Positions 16,423 through 24,273 of a stretch of DNA of 64,000 nucleotides are shown here, one piece after another. Under the pieces are notes generated by a model. It worked only from the letters and a program-made list of their open reading frames with translations. It did no database searches and was not told the origin of the DNA. Source of the DNA: JAPLJC01 sp052326585. Its GTDB lineage: Bacteria; Desulfobacterota; Desulfobaccia; Desulfobaccales; 0-14-0-80-60-11. Location: the NCBI GenBank assembly GCA_052326585.1, contig JBKQLU010000003.1:62001-126000 (forward strand). The letters are read 5' to 3'. The stretch's first letter is position 1; every line of letters begins with the position of its first letter. Both the position numbers and the translations under genes were made by a program.

Positions 16423-17388
16423 ATGGCGATGAAGAAGATTGAACCCCTGAACCTCACGGATATAGAGACTTATAGTTTGCCGGAGCGCCACTCTACGGTG
16501 AAGCGCCGGGACTTTGGCCGCGCCTGGGAGAAGGGGGGCAGCCTGCGGGAATTCGCGGCGCGACTCCCGAAGATCCTGGCGGGGGATACCCTGCGGGCGG
16601 TGACCGCAGCCTGGGTGGCGGCCCGGCGCCAGGGCCGCCAGGTCCTCCTGGGCATGGGGGCCCACCCCATCAAGGTGGGGCTCAACCCCATCCTCATCGA
16701 CCTGATGCGCCGGAATCTCATCACCGGCCTGGCCCTGAACGGAGCCGGCGTCGTCCACGACGTGGAGATCGCCATGGTGGGCTGCACGTCGGAGGACGTG
16801 GACCAGGTTTTGGGATGCGGCCAATTCGGCATGGCCCGGGAAACCGCAGAGTTTATCAATAACGCCATTTCCTCGGGAGCCAGCCAGGGCCTGGGCCTGG
16901 GCGAGGCGGTGGGCCTGCGCCTGCTGGAGTCGGACTTTCCCTTCAAGGATGAGAGCCTGCTACGGGCGGCCGCGGAGTTAAGCCTGCCCCTGACGGTGCA
17001 TGTGGCGATAGGCACCGACATCGTCCACCTGCACCCCTCGGTGAACCCGGAGGCCCTGGGGGCCGCGACCCATCTCGATTTCCGTCTCTTCGCCGCCCTG
17101 GTCAGCCGCCTGGCGGAGGGAGTCTATCTCAACCTGGGGTCCGCGGTAATTATGCCGGAGGTCTTTCTGAAGGCCCTCACCCTGGCCCGCAATCTGGGCC
17201 ATCAGATATCGCCCCTGACCACCGTCAACCTCGACTTTATCCAGCATTACCGGCCCCTGACCAACGTGGTGCGCCGGCCCACTGCCGCCGCCGGCCGGGG
17301 CTACACCCTGACCGGCCATCACGAACTGCTCTTGCCATTGTTGGCCGCCCTGGTAATCGAAGCAATGGAGGATGACCATGCCCACTGA
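16423..17388 (+). CDS. Conserved protein with deoxyhypusine-synthase-like segment
   Basis: 321 residues from the ATG at 16423 (a second ATG at 16429 is equally good; a TTG at 16369 would add an unlikely Arg-rich leader). GMGAHPIKVGLNPILIDLMR followed by ITGLALNGAGVVHDVEIAMVG resembles the NAD-binding core of deoxyhypusine synthases. The lysine-containing catalytic motif of the true enzymes (KHH type) is not seen, so eIF5A/hypusine modification is not implied. The C-terminal NLGSAVIMPEVFLKALTLARNLG and RRPTAAAGRGYTLTGHHELLLP are strongly patterned and may bind substrate. It overlaps the cyclophilin-like gene by 11 bases and follows gmhA, so a sugar or cofactor role is possible but unproven. 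Confidence 0.55.
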   Translation: MAMKKIEPLNLTDIETYSLPERHSTVKRRDFGRAWEKGGSLREFAARLPKILAGDTLRAVTAAWVAARRQGRQVLLGMGAHPIKVGLNPILIDLMRRNLITGLALNGAGVVHDVEIAMVGCTSEDVDQVLGCGQFGMARETAEFINNAISSGASQGLGLGEAVGLRLLESDFPFKDESLLRAAAELSLPLTVHVAIGTDIVHLHPSVNPEALGAATHLDFRLFAALVSRLAEGVYLNLGSAVIMPEVFLKALTLARNLGHQISPLTTVNLDFIQHYRPLTNVVRRPTAAAGRGYTLTGHHELLLPLLAALVIEAMEDDHAH

Positions 17389-17755
17389 GATCGTCATTAC
17401 TGCTAATGACATTAAGTTGGAGGGGGTTCTGAACGATTCCCCCACCGCCCAGGCCCTGGCCCAGGCCCTGCCTATCCAGGCGGAGGCCCAGCGCTGGGGG
17501 GACGAGATCTATTTTCCCGTCCCCCAGGTGGTGGCGGATCTCGACGACACTGCGGCAGTGACCGTGGATGTGGGGGACCTGGGCTACTGGCCTACCGGCC
17601 GGGCCTTCTGCATCTTTTTTGGGCTCACCCCCGCCAGCATCCCGGGCGAGATCCGGCCGGCCAGCGCCGTCAACCTGGTGGGCCGCCTCCGGGGCGATCC
17701 CTGCTGCCTCAAGCTGGTACCCGAAGGGGCCACGGTGCGAGTCGAGAAGAAGTAG
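17378..17755 (+). CDS. Cyclophilin-like fold protein (DUF369/TM1367 type)
   Basis: 125 residues from the ATG at 17378, chosen because GGAGG ends six bases upstream; the ATG at 17372 touches that site. ALPIQAEAQRWGDEIYFPVP and VDVGDLGYWPTGRAFCIFFGLTP are characteristic of the small cyclophilin-like family represented by TM1367. Members have a cyclophilin beta-barrel but lack the prolyl-isomerase arginine and are of unknown function. The start lies within the end of the deoxyhypusine-synthase-like gene, so the two are translationally coupled and probably act together. FmdB and hemC follow. Confidence 0.75.
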   Translation: MPTEIVITANDIKLEGVLNDSPTAQALAQALPIQAEAQRWGDEIYFPVPQVVADLDDTAAVTVDVGDLGYWPTGRAFCIFFGLTPASIPGEIRPASAVNLVGRLRGDPCCLKLVPEGATVRVEKK

Positions 17756-17772
17756 GTTATAATATTGATGTC

Positions 17773-17807
17773 GGGAAGGGTTTAAGGGCGGGACCCTTGC
17801 CCTTCCC
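17773..17807 (+). other. Hairpin downstream of the cyclophilin-like gene
   Basis: Nested arms GGGAAGGG/CCCTTCCC enclosing AAGGG/CCCTT. The sequence after it is CAAAAAATTTT rather than a clean T-run, so it is at best a weak terminator or processing hairpin before the FmdB gene. Confidence 0.45.
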
Positions 17808-17835
17808 CAAAAAATTTTGACCCAGGAGTTCTTAG

Positions 17836-18060
17836 ATGCCGATCTTCGAGTTTCATTGTCAGGCTTGCAACCAGGATTTCGAGAAGCTGGTGTTGGGCAG
17901 CGACCCGCAGGTGGAGTGCCCTTTTTGCAGCCAGAGCCAGGTAACCAAGTTGATGAGCCCCTGCGCCGCCAAGGTGGGCTATAAGTTCACCGCGGCCTCC
18001 AGTCCCAAAGCCGGGTCCTGTTCCAGCTGCTCCTCGGGTTCCTGCAGCTCCTGCGGCTAA
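17836..18060 (+). CDS. FmdB family zinc-ribbon protein (short form)
   Basis: 74 residues, MPIFEFHCQACNQDFEKLV at the start, with the ribbon completed by CPFC near residue 33. A Ser/Cys-rich tail (SCSSCSSGSCSSCG) adds several more cysteines and could bind extra metal. CCAGGAG lies 10 bases upstream of the ATG. This is the compact form of the family, unlike the acidic one at 3752-4108. The function is unknown. hemC starts 22 bases downstream, so they probably share a transcript. Confidence 0.88.
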   Translation: MPIFEFHCQACNQDFEKLVLGSDPQVECPFCSQSQVTKLMSPCAAKVGYKFTAASSPKAGSCSSCSSGSCSSCG

Positions 18061-18082
18061 GGCCCGCTGAGGCCCGGACGAG

Positions 18083-19030
18083 ATGCCTGCGCCGCCACCG
18101 GAAGCAAAGATCCGCCTCGGCACCCGGGGCAGCGCCCTGGCCCAGGCCCAGGCCCGCTGGGTGCAGGAGCAGCTCACCGCACGCCATCCCCACTGCCGGG
18201 TGGAGTTGGTGGTTATCAAGACCACCGGAGACACCCTCCACGATGTCCCCCTGGCCCAGGTGGGGGGCAAAGGCCTCTTCATCAAGGAAATCGAGGAAGC
18301 CCTGCTCTCGGGCCAGGTGGACCTGGCGGTGCATAGCCTCAAGGACCTGCCCGCCCAGGTGCCGGCCGGCCTGATGCTGGGTGCGGTACCGGCCCGGGAG
18401 GATCATCGGGACGCCTTTATTTCCAAGCGCTATCCCAACCTTGAGGCCATCCCCGCGGGCGGACGCATCGGCACTGGCAGTCTGCGGCGCCGGGCACAGA
18501 TCCTGCATCTGCGCCCCGACCTGGAGATCGTGCCTCTGCGGGGCAACGTCGATACCCGCCTGAAAAAGATGGAGAGCCTGGGGTTGGATGCCCTGATCCT
18601 GGCTGCCGCCGGGCTTAACCGCCTGGGGCTGGGCCAGGTCTACCGGGGCCTGCTGCCGGAAACCGAGATGCTGCCCGCGGTGGGACAGGGAGCCCTGGGT
18701 TTGGAGGTGCGCGCCGATGACCGGCGGCTGCAGGAACTCCTCGCCTTCCTGGATCATCCCCCCAGCCGCGTCGCGGTAACCGGAGAACGGGCCTTCCTGG
18801 CCCGCCTGGAGGGCGGCTGCCTGGTGCCGGTGGCTGCCCTGGGCCGGGAGACCGGCGGCTCCCTAACCCTGGAGGGCCTGATCAGTGATCTGGAGGGCAG
18901 GCGCTACCTGCGGGACCGCGTCTCGGGCCCGGAGGACCAGGCCTGGTCCCTGGGGACGGCACTGGCCGACCGCCTCCTATCCCGGGGCGGCCGGGAAATC
19001 CTGGCGGCGCTCTCCGGGACCCTCCCTTAA
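18083..19030 (+). CDS. hemC: Porphobilinogen deaminase (hydroxymethylbilane synthase)
   Basis: Polymerises four porphobilinogens in heme/siroheme/cobalamin synthesis. 315 residues. IRLGTRGSALAQAQA at the N-terminus, SLKDLP at 85-90 (catalytic Asp88), GTGSLRRRAQI at about 131-140, and the dipyrromethane-cofactor cysteine in LEGGCLVPVAALG (Cys246). All key residues are intact. No other hem gene is adjacent, so it is not in a hem cluster. It follows the short FmdB gene and is followed by a separately promoted envelope protein gene. Confidence 0.97.
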   Translation: MPAPPPEAKIRLGTRGSALAQAQARWVQEQLTARHPHCRVELVVIKTTGDTLHDVPLAQVGGKGLFIKEIEEALLSGQVDLAVHSLKDLPAQVPAGLMLGAVPAREDHRDAFISKRYPNLEAIPAGGRIGTGSLRRRAQILHLRPDLEIVPLRGNVDTRLKKMESLGLDALILAAAGLNRLGLGQVYRGLLPETEMLPAVGQGALGLEVRADDRRLQELLAFLDHPPSRVAVTGERAFLARLEGGCLVPVAALGRETGGSLTLEGLISDLEGRRYLRDRVSGPEDQAWSLGTALADRLLSRGGREILAALSGTLP

Positions 19031-19044
19031 CCCAGGGGTATCAC

Positions 19045-19073
19045 TTGACATTTTCTGGATAAGGTACTATATT
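19045..19073 (+). promoter_or_regulatory. Strong sigma-70-type promoter
   Basis: TTGACA (19045-19050), a 17-base spacer, then TATATT (19068-19073). It lies about 35 bases upstream of the ATG at 19108 and should drive the envelope protein gene and probably sfsA. Confidence 0.82.
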
Positions 19074-19107
19074 ATATTGGCTTATCGAATTTTGGGGGAA
19101 TGCTGGT

Positions 19108-19716
19108 ATGCGGGGAAACCGGGGGAGAATCTGGTTGGCCGTGCTGAGTTTGGCCCTGGGCCTGCTTGGCCTCCCTTTTTCGGGGATGGCCGCGGATACC
19201 ATTGCTCCCGGCGGGTATCCGCCTTTCAACCTGGCGGCGGCCCAAACTCCCCTGGCGGCCCAGATGTTGGGGGAGGCGCCTTCCCAGTCCCATACCGCCC
19301 CCCAGGATGCCAACACCCTCTTCTCCAACCTGGGCTCCCGCCTGCAATTGGACGGGGATAATGGGGCGGCCATCATACTCCCGCATAACCTGGAAATGCA
19401 TATCTCCGTGCTCTACGCCGGCGATCCCGGCCGAATAGATCCCCGGCAGCAAAGCGACTCCATGTTAATGCAGTCCTCTCTGGATTACCGTCTCCTGCCC
19501 AACCTCGCGGTGGGACTGAACGCCTATCTCTACCGGCCCGAAACCGGGAACAACCTCGCGCTGGCCCAGCCCTTCGGCGACCGGGCCATGGGCCTGGGGC
19601 CCGGCCTCAAATACGATCTGGGGCGCTGGAGCTTCGTCATGAAGTCCCAGATGGAAACCGGCACCCGGGACCGGAGCGACCTGCAAAACTGGTTCCGGGT
19701 CTGGTATGCCTTTTAG
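19108..19716 (+). CDS. Secreted/outer-membrane protein, function unknown
   Basis: 202 residues. A signal peptide is clear (basic start, hydrophobic LAVLSLALGLLGLPF, cleavage near GMAADT, about residues 28-30). The mature part has alternating strands (LEMHISVLYAGD, LDYRLLPNLAVGLNAYLYRP, KYDLGRWSFVMKSQMETGT) and ends in aromatic VWYAF, consistent with a small outer-membrane beta-barrel recognised by BamA. I do not recognise a named family. It has its own near-consensus promoter, and sfsA begins 21 bases after its stop. Confidence 0.6.
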   Translation: MRGNRGRIWLAVLSLALGLLGLPFSGMAADTIAPGGYPPFNLAAAQTPLAAQMLGEAPSQSHTAPQDANTLFSNLGSRLQLDGDNGAAIILPHNLEMHISVLYAGDPGRIDPRQQSDSMLMQSSLDYRLLPNLAVGLNAYLYRPETGNNLALAQPFGDRAMGLGPGLKYDLGRWSFVMKSQMETGTRDRSDLQNWFRVWYAF

Positions 19717-19737
19717 AGTTCCCGGCTTTTCGTAATC

Positions 19738-20445
19738 GTGCGTTTTCCTGCCCCCCTGATCCCGGCCCGCTTTCTGGAGCGCCGCCAGCGCTTTCTAGCC
19801 CTGGTGGAACTGCCCGATGGCCGCCGGGTTTGGGTGCATGTGCCCAACTCCGGGGGCCTTACCGGCTGCGCCCCGCCCGGGGGAGAGATCCTGCTCACCG
19901 AGGACCGCCGCCCGGGCCGCAAAACCGATTACACTTGGCGCTTTACCCGGGTGCCAGGCGGCTGGACCTGCATCGACACCCTGGCGCCTAACCGCCTGGT
20001 GGCCGAAGCCCTGGCCACCGGCGGCCTGCCCGGCCTGCCCCCGCCTCGGGAGGTGCGGGCCGAGGTCAGCCTGCCCCAGGGCAGCCGCCTCGATTTCGTC
20101 TATTCCCTCCGGGATTCCGAAACCGGACTCCTGTTTCTGGAAGTGAAGAGCATCACCTGGGTAGAGGACGGCGTAGCCCTGTTTCCCGACGGCGTCACCT
20201 CCCGGGGCCGGCGTCACCTGGAGCACCTGGCTGCCCTGGTGCGCCAGGGTCATCAGGCCTGGAACGTCTTCGTAGTACAGCGGCAGGATGCCAGCTCCAT
20301 GCGCCCGGCGACCCGGGTGGATCCGGCCTACGCCCGGGAACTGGCCGCGGCCGCGGCCCAGGGGGTCGGCATCCTGGTGCTCCAGGAAAAAGTCGACCCG
20401 CCGGAAATTACCCTTGCCTCCACCCTGCCCTTTGAATTAACATAA
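19738..20445 (+). CDS. sfsA: SfsA family DNA/RNA nuclease
   Basis: 235 residues from a GTG start. The N-terminal OB-like part (FLERRQRFLALVELPDGRRVWVHVPNSGGLTGC) and the PD-(D/E)xK-type core (SRLDFVYS...LLFLEVKSITW...ALFPDGVTSRGRRHLEHL) match SfsA throughout. The protein was first described as a sugar-fermentation stimulation factor and later shown to have nuclease activity; its physiological role is unclear. It probably shares a transcript with the upstream envelope protein. prs follows 42 bases downstream. Confidence 0.92.
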   Translation: MRFPAPLIPARFLERRQRFLALVELPDGRRVWVHVPNSGGLTGCAPPGGEILLTEDRRPGRKTDYTWRFTRVPGGWTCIDTLAPNRLVAEALATGGLPGLPPPREVRAEVSLPQGSRLDFVYSLRDSETGLLFLEVKSITWVEDGVALFPDGVTSRGRRHLEHLAALVRQGHQAWNVFVVQRQDASSMRPATRVDPAYARELAAAAAQGVGILVLQEKVDPPEITLASTLPFELT

Positions 20446-20487
20446 TTGTTTTGCAAGAAATAATTCCTAATCACAGGATGCCCCTGG

Positions 20488-21453
20488 ATGAAAGACGCCA
20501 AGATCAAGAATGACATCCATATCCTCACCGGAAACTCCAACCCCGAGTTGGCCCGCAATATTTGCGAACATCTCTCCCTGCCCCTGGGGGAGGCCCTGGT
20601 CACCAACTTTAGTGACGGGGAAATTCGCGTGGAGATCAGCGATAATGTTCGGGGCCGGGACATCTTCGTCATCCAGTCCACCAGTCCCCCCACCAATCGT
20701 AACTTGATGGAGTTGCTGATCATGATCGACGCGGTGAAACGGGCTTCGGCCAGGCGCATCACCGCGGTCATCCCCTATTTCGGCTACGCCCGCCAGGACC
20801 GCAAGGTGCATCCCCGGGTGCCCATCACCGCCAAGCTGGTGGCCGATCTGTTGTCCACCGCCGGGGCCCAGCGGATCCTCACCATGGACCTGCACGTCGG
20901 CCAGATCCAGGGCTTTTTCAACATCCCGGTGGATAACCTCTATGCCTCCCCCATCATGATCCCCTATATCAGAGAGAATTTCCAGGATGACCTGGCCATC
21001 GTCTCCCCCGATGCCGGGGGGGTGCCCCGGGCCCGGGCCTACGCTAAACGCCTGAGCGCCTCCCTGGGATTGATCGACAAGCGCCGGGATGCCCCGGGCA
21101 AGGCCAAGGCCATGAACCTCATCGGCGAGGTTTTGGGCAAGGAGGTGGTCATCATGGACGACATCATCGACACCGGCGGCACCCTGTCCGAGGCGGCCGC
21201 GGTCATTCTGCAGCACGGCGCCCTCCACGTCAACGCCTGCTGCACCCACGCGGTACTCTCCGGGCCGGCGGTCAGCCGGGTCACAGAGTCCCCCCTGAAC
21301 CGCCTGGTGGTCACCGATACCATCCCCTTGAGCGCAGCCGCCAGACAATGCCCGAAGATCGTGCCGCGGCCGGTGGCTCCCCTCTTCGCCCAGGCCATCC
21401 TGCGCATTCACCAGGAAGATTCCATCAGCTCGCTCTTCGAGATCCAGTTCTAA
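20488..21453 (+). CDS. prs: Ribose-phosphate pyrophosphokinase
   Basis: Makes PRPP from ribose 5-phosphate and ATP, the precursor for purines, pyrimidines, NAD, His and Trp. 321 residues, usual length. Visible motifs: IHILTGNSNPELARNI (start), YFGYARQDRKVHPRVPI (ATP/flexible-loop region), DLHVGQIQGFFNIPVDNL and the PRPP loop IMDDIIDTGGTLSEAA (about residues 222-237). All class I signature residues appear present. It stands alone, followed by a long non-coding stretch. It supplies the purine genes scattered through the window. Confidence 0.97.
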   Translation: MKDAKIKNDIHILTGNSNPELARNICEHLSLPLGEALVTNFSDGEIRVEISDNVRGRDIFVIQSTSPPTNRNLMELLIMIDAVKRASARRITAVIPYFGYARQDRKVHPRVPITAKLVADLLSTAGAQRILTMDLHVGQIQGFFNIPVDNLYASPIMIPYIRENFQDDLAIVSPDAGGVPRARAYAKRLSASLGLIDKRRDAPGKAKAMNLIGEVLGKEVVIMDDIIDTGGTLSEAAAVILQHGALHVNACCTHAVLSGPAVSRVTESPLNRLVVTDTIPLSAAARQCPKIVPRPVAPLFAQAILRIHQEDSISSLFEIQF

Positions 21454-21539
21454 AGAGGGAAACTGCTGCAGGCGGACCCCATCCGCTTCGCCGCTATTAA
21501 TCCTGCCCAATCGGAACCTCCGGGAAAATCCCCTTAACT

Positions 21540-21622
21540 GTCCTTCTGAGGGAGTGCAGCGACCGAAGAATCTAGAATTACCTGTAAATACAGGATCCTT
21601 CGCTGCGCTCGGGATGACAAAA
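21540..21622. repeat. Dispersed inverted repeat (GAAGAATC/GGATCCTTCG type)
   Basis: TCCTTCTGAGGGAGTGCAGC at the left pairs imperfectly with CTGCGCTCGGGATGACA at the right, with GAAGAATCT and GGATCCTTC inside. This arrangement is typical of a widespread class of bacterial intergenic repeats. One copy is seen in the window. Confidence 0.6.
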
Positions 21623-21816
21623 CTTCGAACCTTCAACTTTCAACTTTGAACCTCGAACTATGGGGTGAAGCACCCCTGGGCTGGGGGAAAAGTCCCGCAG
21701 CCGCCCTTGACCCTGCCCCGCGCCCAGGGTGGCCAACCGCGGTGCTTATTTTAATTTAATTAAGTATTGCAGTTAGTTAAATTGGCGATGGATTTATTTC
21801 CCGGCTATCAGGGCGT

Positions 21817-21832
21817 TGGCAGGGCCTTTGCA
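21817..21832 (+). promoter_or_regulatory. Possible sigma-54 (-24/-12) promoter
   Basis: TGGCA (21817-21821) and TTGCA (21828-21832) place GG and GC exactly ten bases apart, matching the RpoN consensus at most positions. It lies about 125 bases upstream of the transporter ATG, with AT-rich DNA upstream that could be an IHF-type bend. No enhancer site was identified. Confidence 0.5.
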
Positions 21833-21958
21833 CTTGTAAACACGATAAAAATTTTTTACGGAGAAGGAGGTGGTGCGTCCGCGGTTAAACCGAAGTGCCA
21901 TTCATCTTGCATTTAATCGGCAGGCTTTTTCTAAGTCATTATTTTAGGAGGGGAGCAC

Positions 21959-23254
21959 ATGGCAGATAAAGTTCCAGGAAAGGCGTGGGTTGTAGTCTTC
22001 GCCGGCACCGCAATAAATCTCTGTTTGGGTATCCTGTACGCGTGGAGCGTCTGGTCAGTCAGCTTGATTCCAAAAGACCTTAAGTTGGCCGGCACCGGGT
22101 TGACCGGCCTGAATGAAGGTTGGACCTATCTGACCAATGCCGAGATGGCCACTCCGTTTTCTTTGTGCGTCATCATGTTTGCATTGTTAATGATCCCCGG
22201 TGGCCGCATCCAGGATAAATTCGGTCCCAAGGCCGGGGCCATCACCGGCGGCCTGTTTCTGGCGGTCGGCTGCATCATCGCCGGCCTCATGAAGAGCTAT
22301 ACCGGCCTGATCGTCGGCTTTGGCATCTTCGGCGGCATCGGCATGGGCATCGGCTACGCCGCGCCTACCCCGGCGGCCCTGAAGTGGTTCGGCCCCCACA
22401 AGCGCGGCCTCATCGCCGGCCTGGTGGTGGGCGGCTACGGCGGCGCGGCCCTCTATATTGCACCCCTGGCCGCGCATCTGTTGAATAGCGGCGGCATCAC
22501 CTACAGCTTCGTCACCCTGGGTATCTTCTTCGGCGTCGTCACCATCATCGCCGGCAGTCTCCTGTCCTGGCCTGAACCGGGCTACGTGCCGCCGGCGCCC
22601 GTGGTCAAAGCGGGCGCGGCCCCGGCCAAGGCCGCAGGCACCCTGGTGGATTGGGCCCCCAGCGATATCCTGAAAACCGGGCAGTGTTATGCCTTGATCC
22701 TGATGTTTATCGGCACCACCCAATCGGGCCTGTTAATTATCGGCAACGCCGCCGGCCTCCTGGCCACCACGGCTAAGGCGATTCCCTTCTTCGCGGCCAA
22801 TGCCTGGATCCTGGCCTCCTACGGGGGTCTGATCAATGCCCTGGGTCGGGTAGGCACCGGGCTCTACTCCGATAAGATTGGCCGGGACAACGCTTACACC
22901 CTCAACTGCCTGGTCTCGGCCCTTTGTCTGTTCTTACTCCCGGCCATTATCGCCAGCCACAGCGTCTTCCTGCTGTTCGTCGCCGTGGGCATCGCCTTCT
23001 GGCAATATGGCGGCGGCCTGGCCCTGATGCCTTCCTATACCGCAGATTTCTTCGGGCCTAAGAACCTGGGGATGAACTACGGCATCGTCTTCCTCGGTTG
23101 GGGTCTGGGCTTCTTCATGACCCGGCTGGGCGGCTCCATTAAAGACTGGACCGGCTCTCTTAACTATGCCTTTGTTGCTTCGGCTTGCGTTTTGATCATC
23201 GCGGTTATCGTCTCCCGTTTAACCAAGAGGCCGCTGCTGGAGCACGAAAGATAG
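21959..23254 (+). CDS. MFS transporter, oxalate/formate antiporter (OFA) type
   Basis: 431 residues with about 12 hydrophobic segments. The N-terminus (KAWVVVFAGTAINLCLGILYAWSVW) and the motif GRIQDKFGPKAGAITGG are typical of the OFA family of the major facilitator superfamily; a later copy is GRVGTGLYSDKIGRDN. Substrates of the family are small carboxylates such as oxalate or formate; pyruvate or acetate are other candidates, and the sequence alone does not decide. Translation is strong (AGGAGG nine bases before the ATG). No oxalate-decarboxylation genes lie nearby. A hairpin follows the stop by about 60 bases. Confidence 0.88.
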   Translation: MADKVPGKAWVVVFAGTAINLCLGILYAWSVWSVSLIPKDLKLAGTGLTGLNEGWTYLTNAEMATPFSLCVIMFALLMIPGGRIQDKFGPKAGAITGGLFLAVGCIIAGLMKSYTGLIVGFGIFGGIGMGIGYAAPTPAALKWFGPHKRGLIAGLVVGGYGGAALYIAPLAAHLLNSGGITYSFVTLGIFFGVVTIIAGSLLSWPEPGYVPPAPVVKAGAAPAKAAGTLVDWAPSDILKTGQCYALILMFIGTTQSGLLIIGNAAGLLATTAKAIPFFAANAWILASYGGLINALGRVGTGLYSDKIGRDNAYTLNCLVSALCLFLLPAIIASHSVFLLFVAVGIAFWQYGGGLALMPSYTADFFGPKNLGMNYGIVFLGWGLGFFMTRLGGSIKDWTGSLNYAFVASACVLIIAVIVSRLTKRPLLEHER

Positions 23255-23313
23255 GCATCCTAGGCTAACGCACCTCTAGGGCTTAGCGTTCAGCCGCTAA
23301 TCTGCTAAACTGG

Positions 23314-23339
23314 GAAGGCAGGGACGAGTCCCTGCCTTC
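23314..23339 (+). terminator. Perfect 12-base hairpin after the transporter gene
   Basis: GAAGGCAGGGAC and GTCCCTGCCTTC separated by two bases. The tail is TCTATG, not a long T-run, so termination is plausible but not certain. It ends three bases before the first possible ATG of the next gene. Confidence 0.55.
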
Positions 23340-23342
23340 TCT

Positions 23343-24026
23343 ATGTTTCAGGCCATTTCGAGTACCTCAATGATCTCCAGTAGCTTTTGGCCAGTGCCTT
23401 TCTTTCTCGACCCCCAGCACCTGGCAGTGGATGCGGTGGCGTCTTTTTGCGTTTCGGTATTGCTGGCCGTCAACCTCAATGCCGAGGCCCAGGCCTTTGC
23501 CGCCACCCTCCTGGGCGACGCCCGGGTCGCTCCCAAGGACCGCTTCCATTTCAACGCCTTTTTGCACTTGAGCATTTTGGGGACCATCTGTTACCTGGTG
23601 GGTGGGTTCGGCTGGCCCCGCACCATTGACCTCGATCCCGGTAAATTCAAACATCCCCGGGCCTACACGGTGCTCAGCCGCGCTGCCGGACCCGTGGCCA
23701 ATCTGCTTCTGGCCGGCATCGCCGGCAGCATCGTCAGCGTCATGCACTCCTTGAATTGGAATCCGAGGGTCTTCTTGATGGTCGTCGGGGTTAATATCAC
23801 CACGGCCGTCTATAACCTGATTCCCCTGCCGCCCCTGGCCGCCGGGGTCCTGGTGCAGGAAATGATCCCGTCCGGATATGCCACCCTCCGGCGCACCTTT
23901 TGGCTGGCCGGGCCCTTCCTCATCCTGGCCCTGGCGCTGCTGGAGCGCCTCAGCTCCCGCGGCATCGTCGGCCCCTACCTCAATCCCCTGGTCACGGCCG
24001 TCTTTTCGTTTATCCAGGGCCGCTAG
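23343..24026 (+). CDS. M50 (site-2 protease) homologue lacking the catalytic residues
   Basis: Up to 227 residues with about five hydrophobic segments. Its overall pattern follows that of the intact M50 protein at 55421: a first helix where HEVAH should be, then LLGD, SRAAGPVANLLLAGI (versus SAAGPLSNLALAV) and VYNLIPLPPLAAGVLV (versus LFNLFPIPPLDGSHIL). The HExxH position reads NAEAQ (46-50) and the zinc-ligand Asp of PLDG is Ala (PLAAG). All three metal ligands and the Glu are therefore gone. It is probably a membrane pseudoprotease with a binding or scaffolding role. The first ATG (23343) touches a hairpin and lacks a Shine-Dalgarno site, so a later ATG (23352, 23370) may be used. Confidence 0.6.
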   Translation: MFQAISSTSMISSSFWPVPFFLDPQHLAVDAVASFCVSVLLAVNLNAEAQAFAATLLGDARVAPKDRFHFNAFLHLSILGTICYLVGGFGWPRTIDLDPGKFKHPRAYTVLSRAAGPVANLLLAGIAGSIVSVMHSLNWNPRVFLMVVGVNITTAVYNLIPLPPLAAGVLVQEMIPSGYATLRRTFWLAGPFLILALALLERLSSRGIVGPYLNPLVTAVFSFIQGR

Positions 24027-24273
24027 CCGCCCGCGATCGCCAGGCGGGCCAAGGCGGCTTTCCCCGTGATCTTTCGGAAGAACTCTCAGAACCAGGCGCC
24101 GCGGTTGCATCAAGATCCTGGTCTCCCGGTAAAGAAGGGGCAGGAGGTTTAAAAAAGTTTCAAAAAGTTAATAGTGCCTGTATATATAGGCAAATGGAGT
24201 CCCCAAAACCTCCATCCGGATCATTTTCGGCTCCGGGTCGCGGGCCCGCTTCAGGGAGCTCAAAAGGCCGCCG
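24027..24273. other. Intergenic region before rfbC
   Basis: No gene seen. An AT-rich stretch at 24150-24190 ends in the near-palindrome GCCTGTATATATAGGC (24175-24190), a possible promoter element or operator for the rhamnose genes. Confidence 0.35.

Larger units (their letters stand above)
21454..21958 (+). other. Long intergenic region upstream of the transporter gene
   Basis: About 500 bases without a standard gene. From left to right it holds a dispersed inverted repeat (21540-21620), a stretch with CTTCAACTTTCAACTTTG, an AT-rich segment (21745-21785), a sigma-54-like promoter (21817-21832), a possible 24-codon leader frame (21873-21947) and the strong AGGAGG site of the transporter. Confidence 0.6.
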
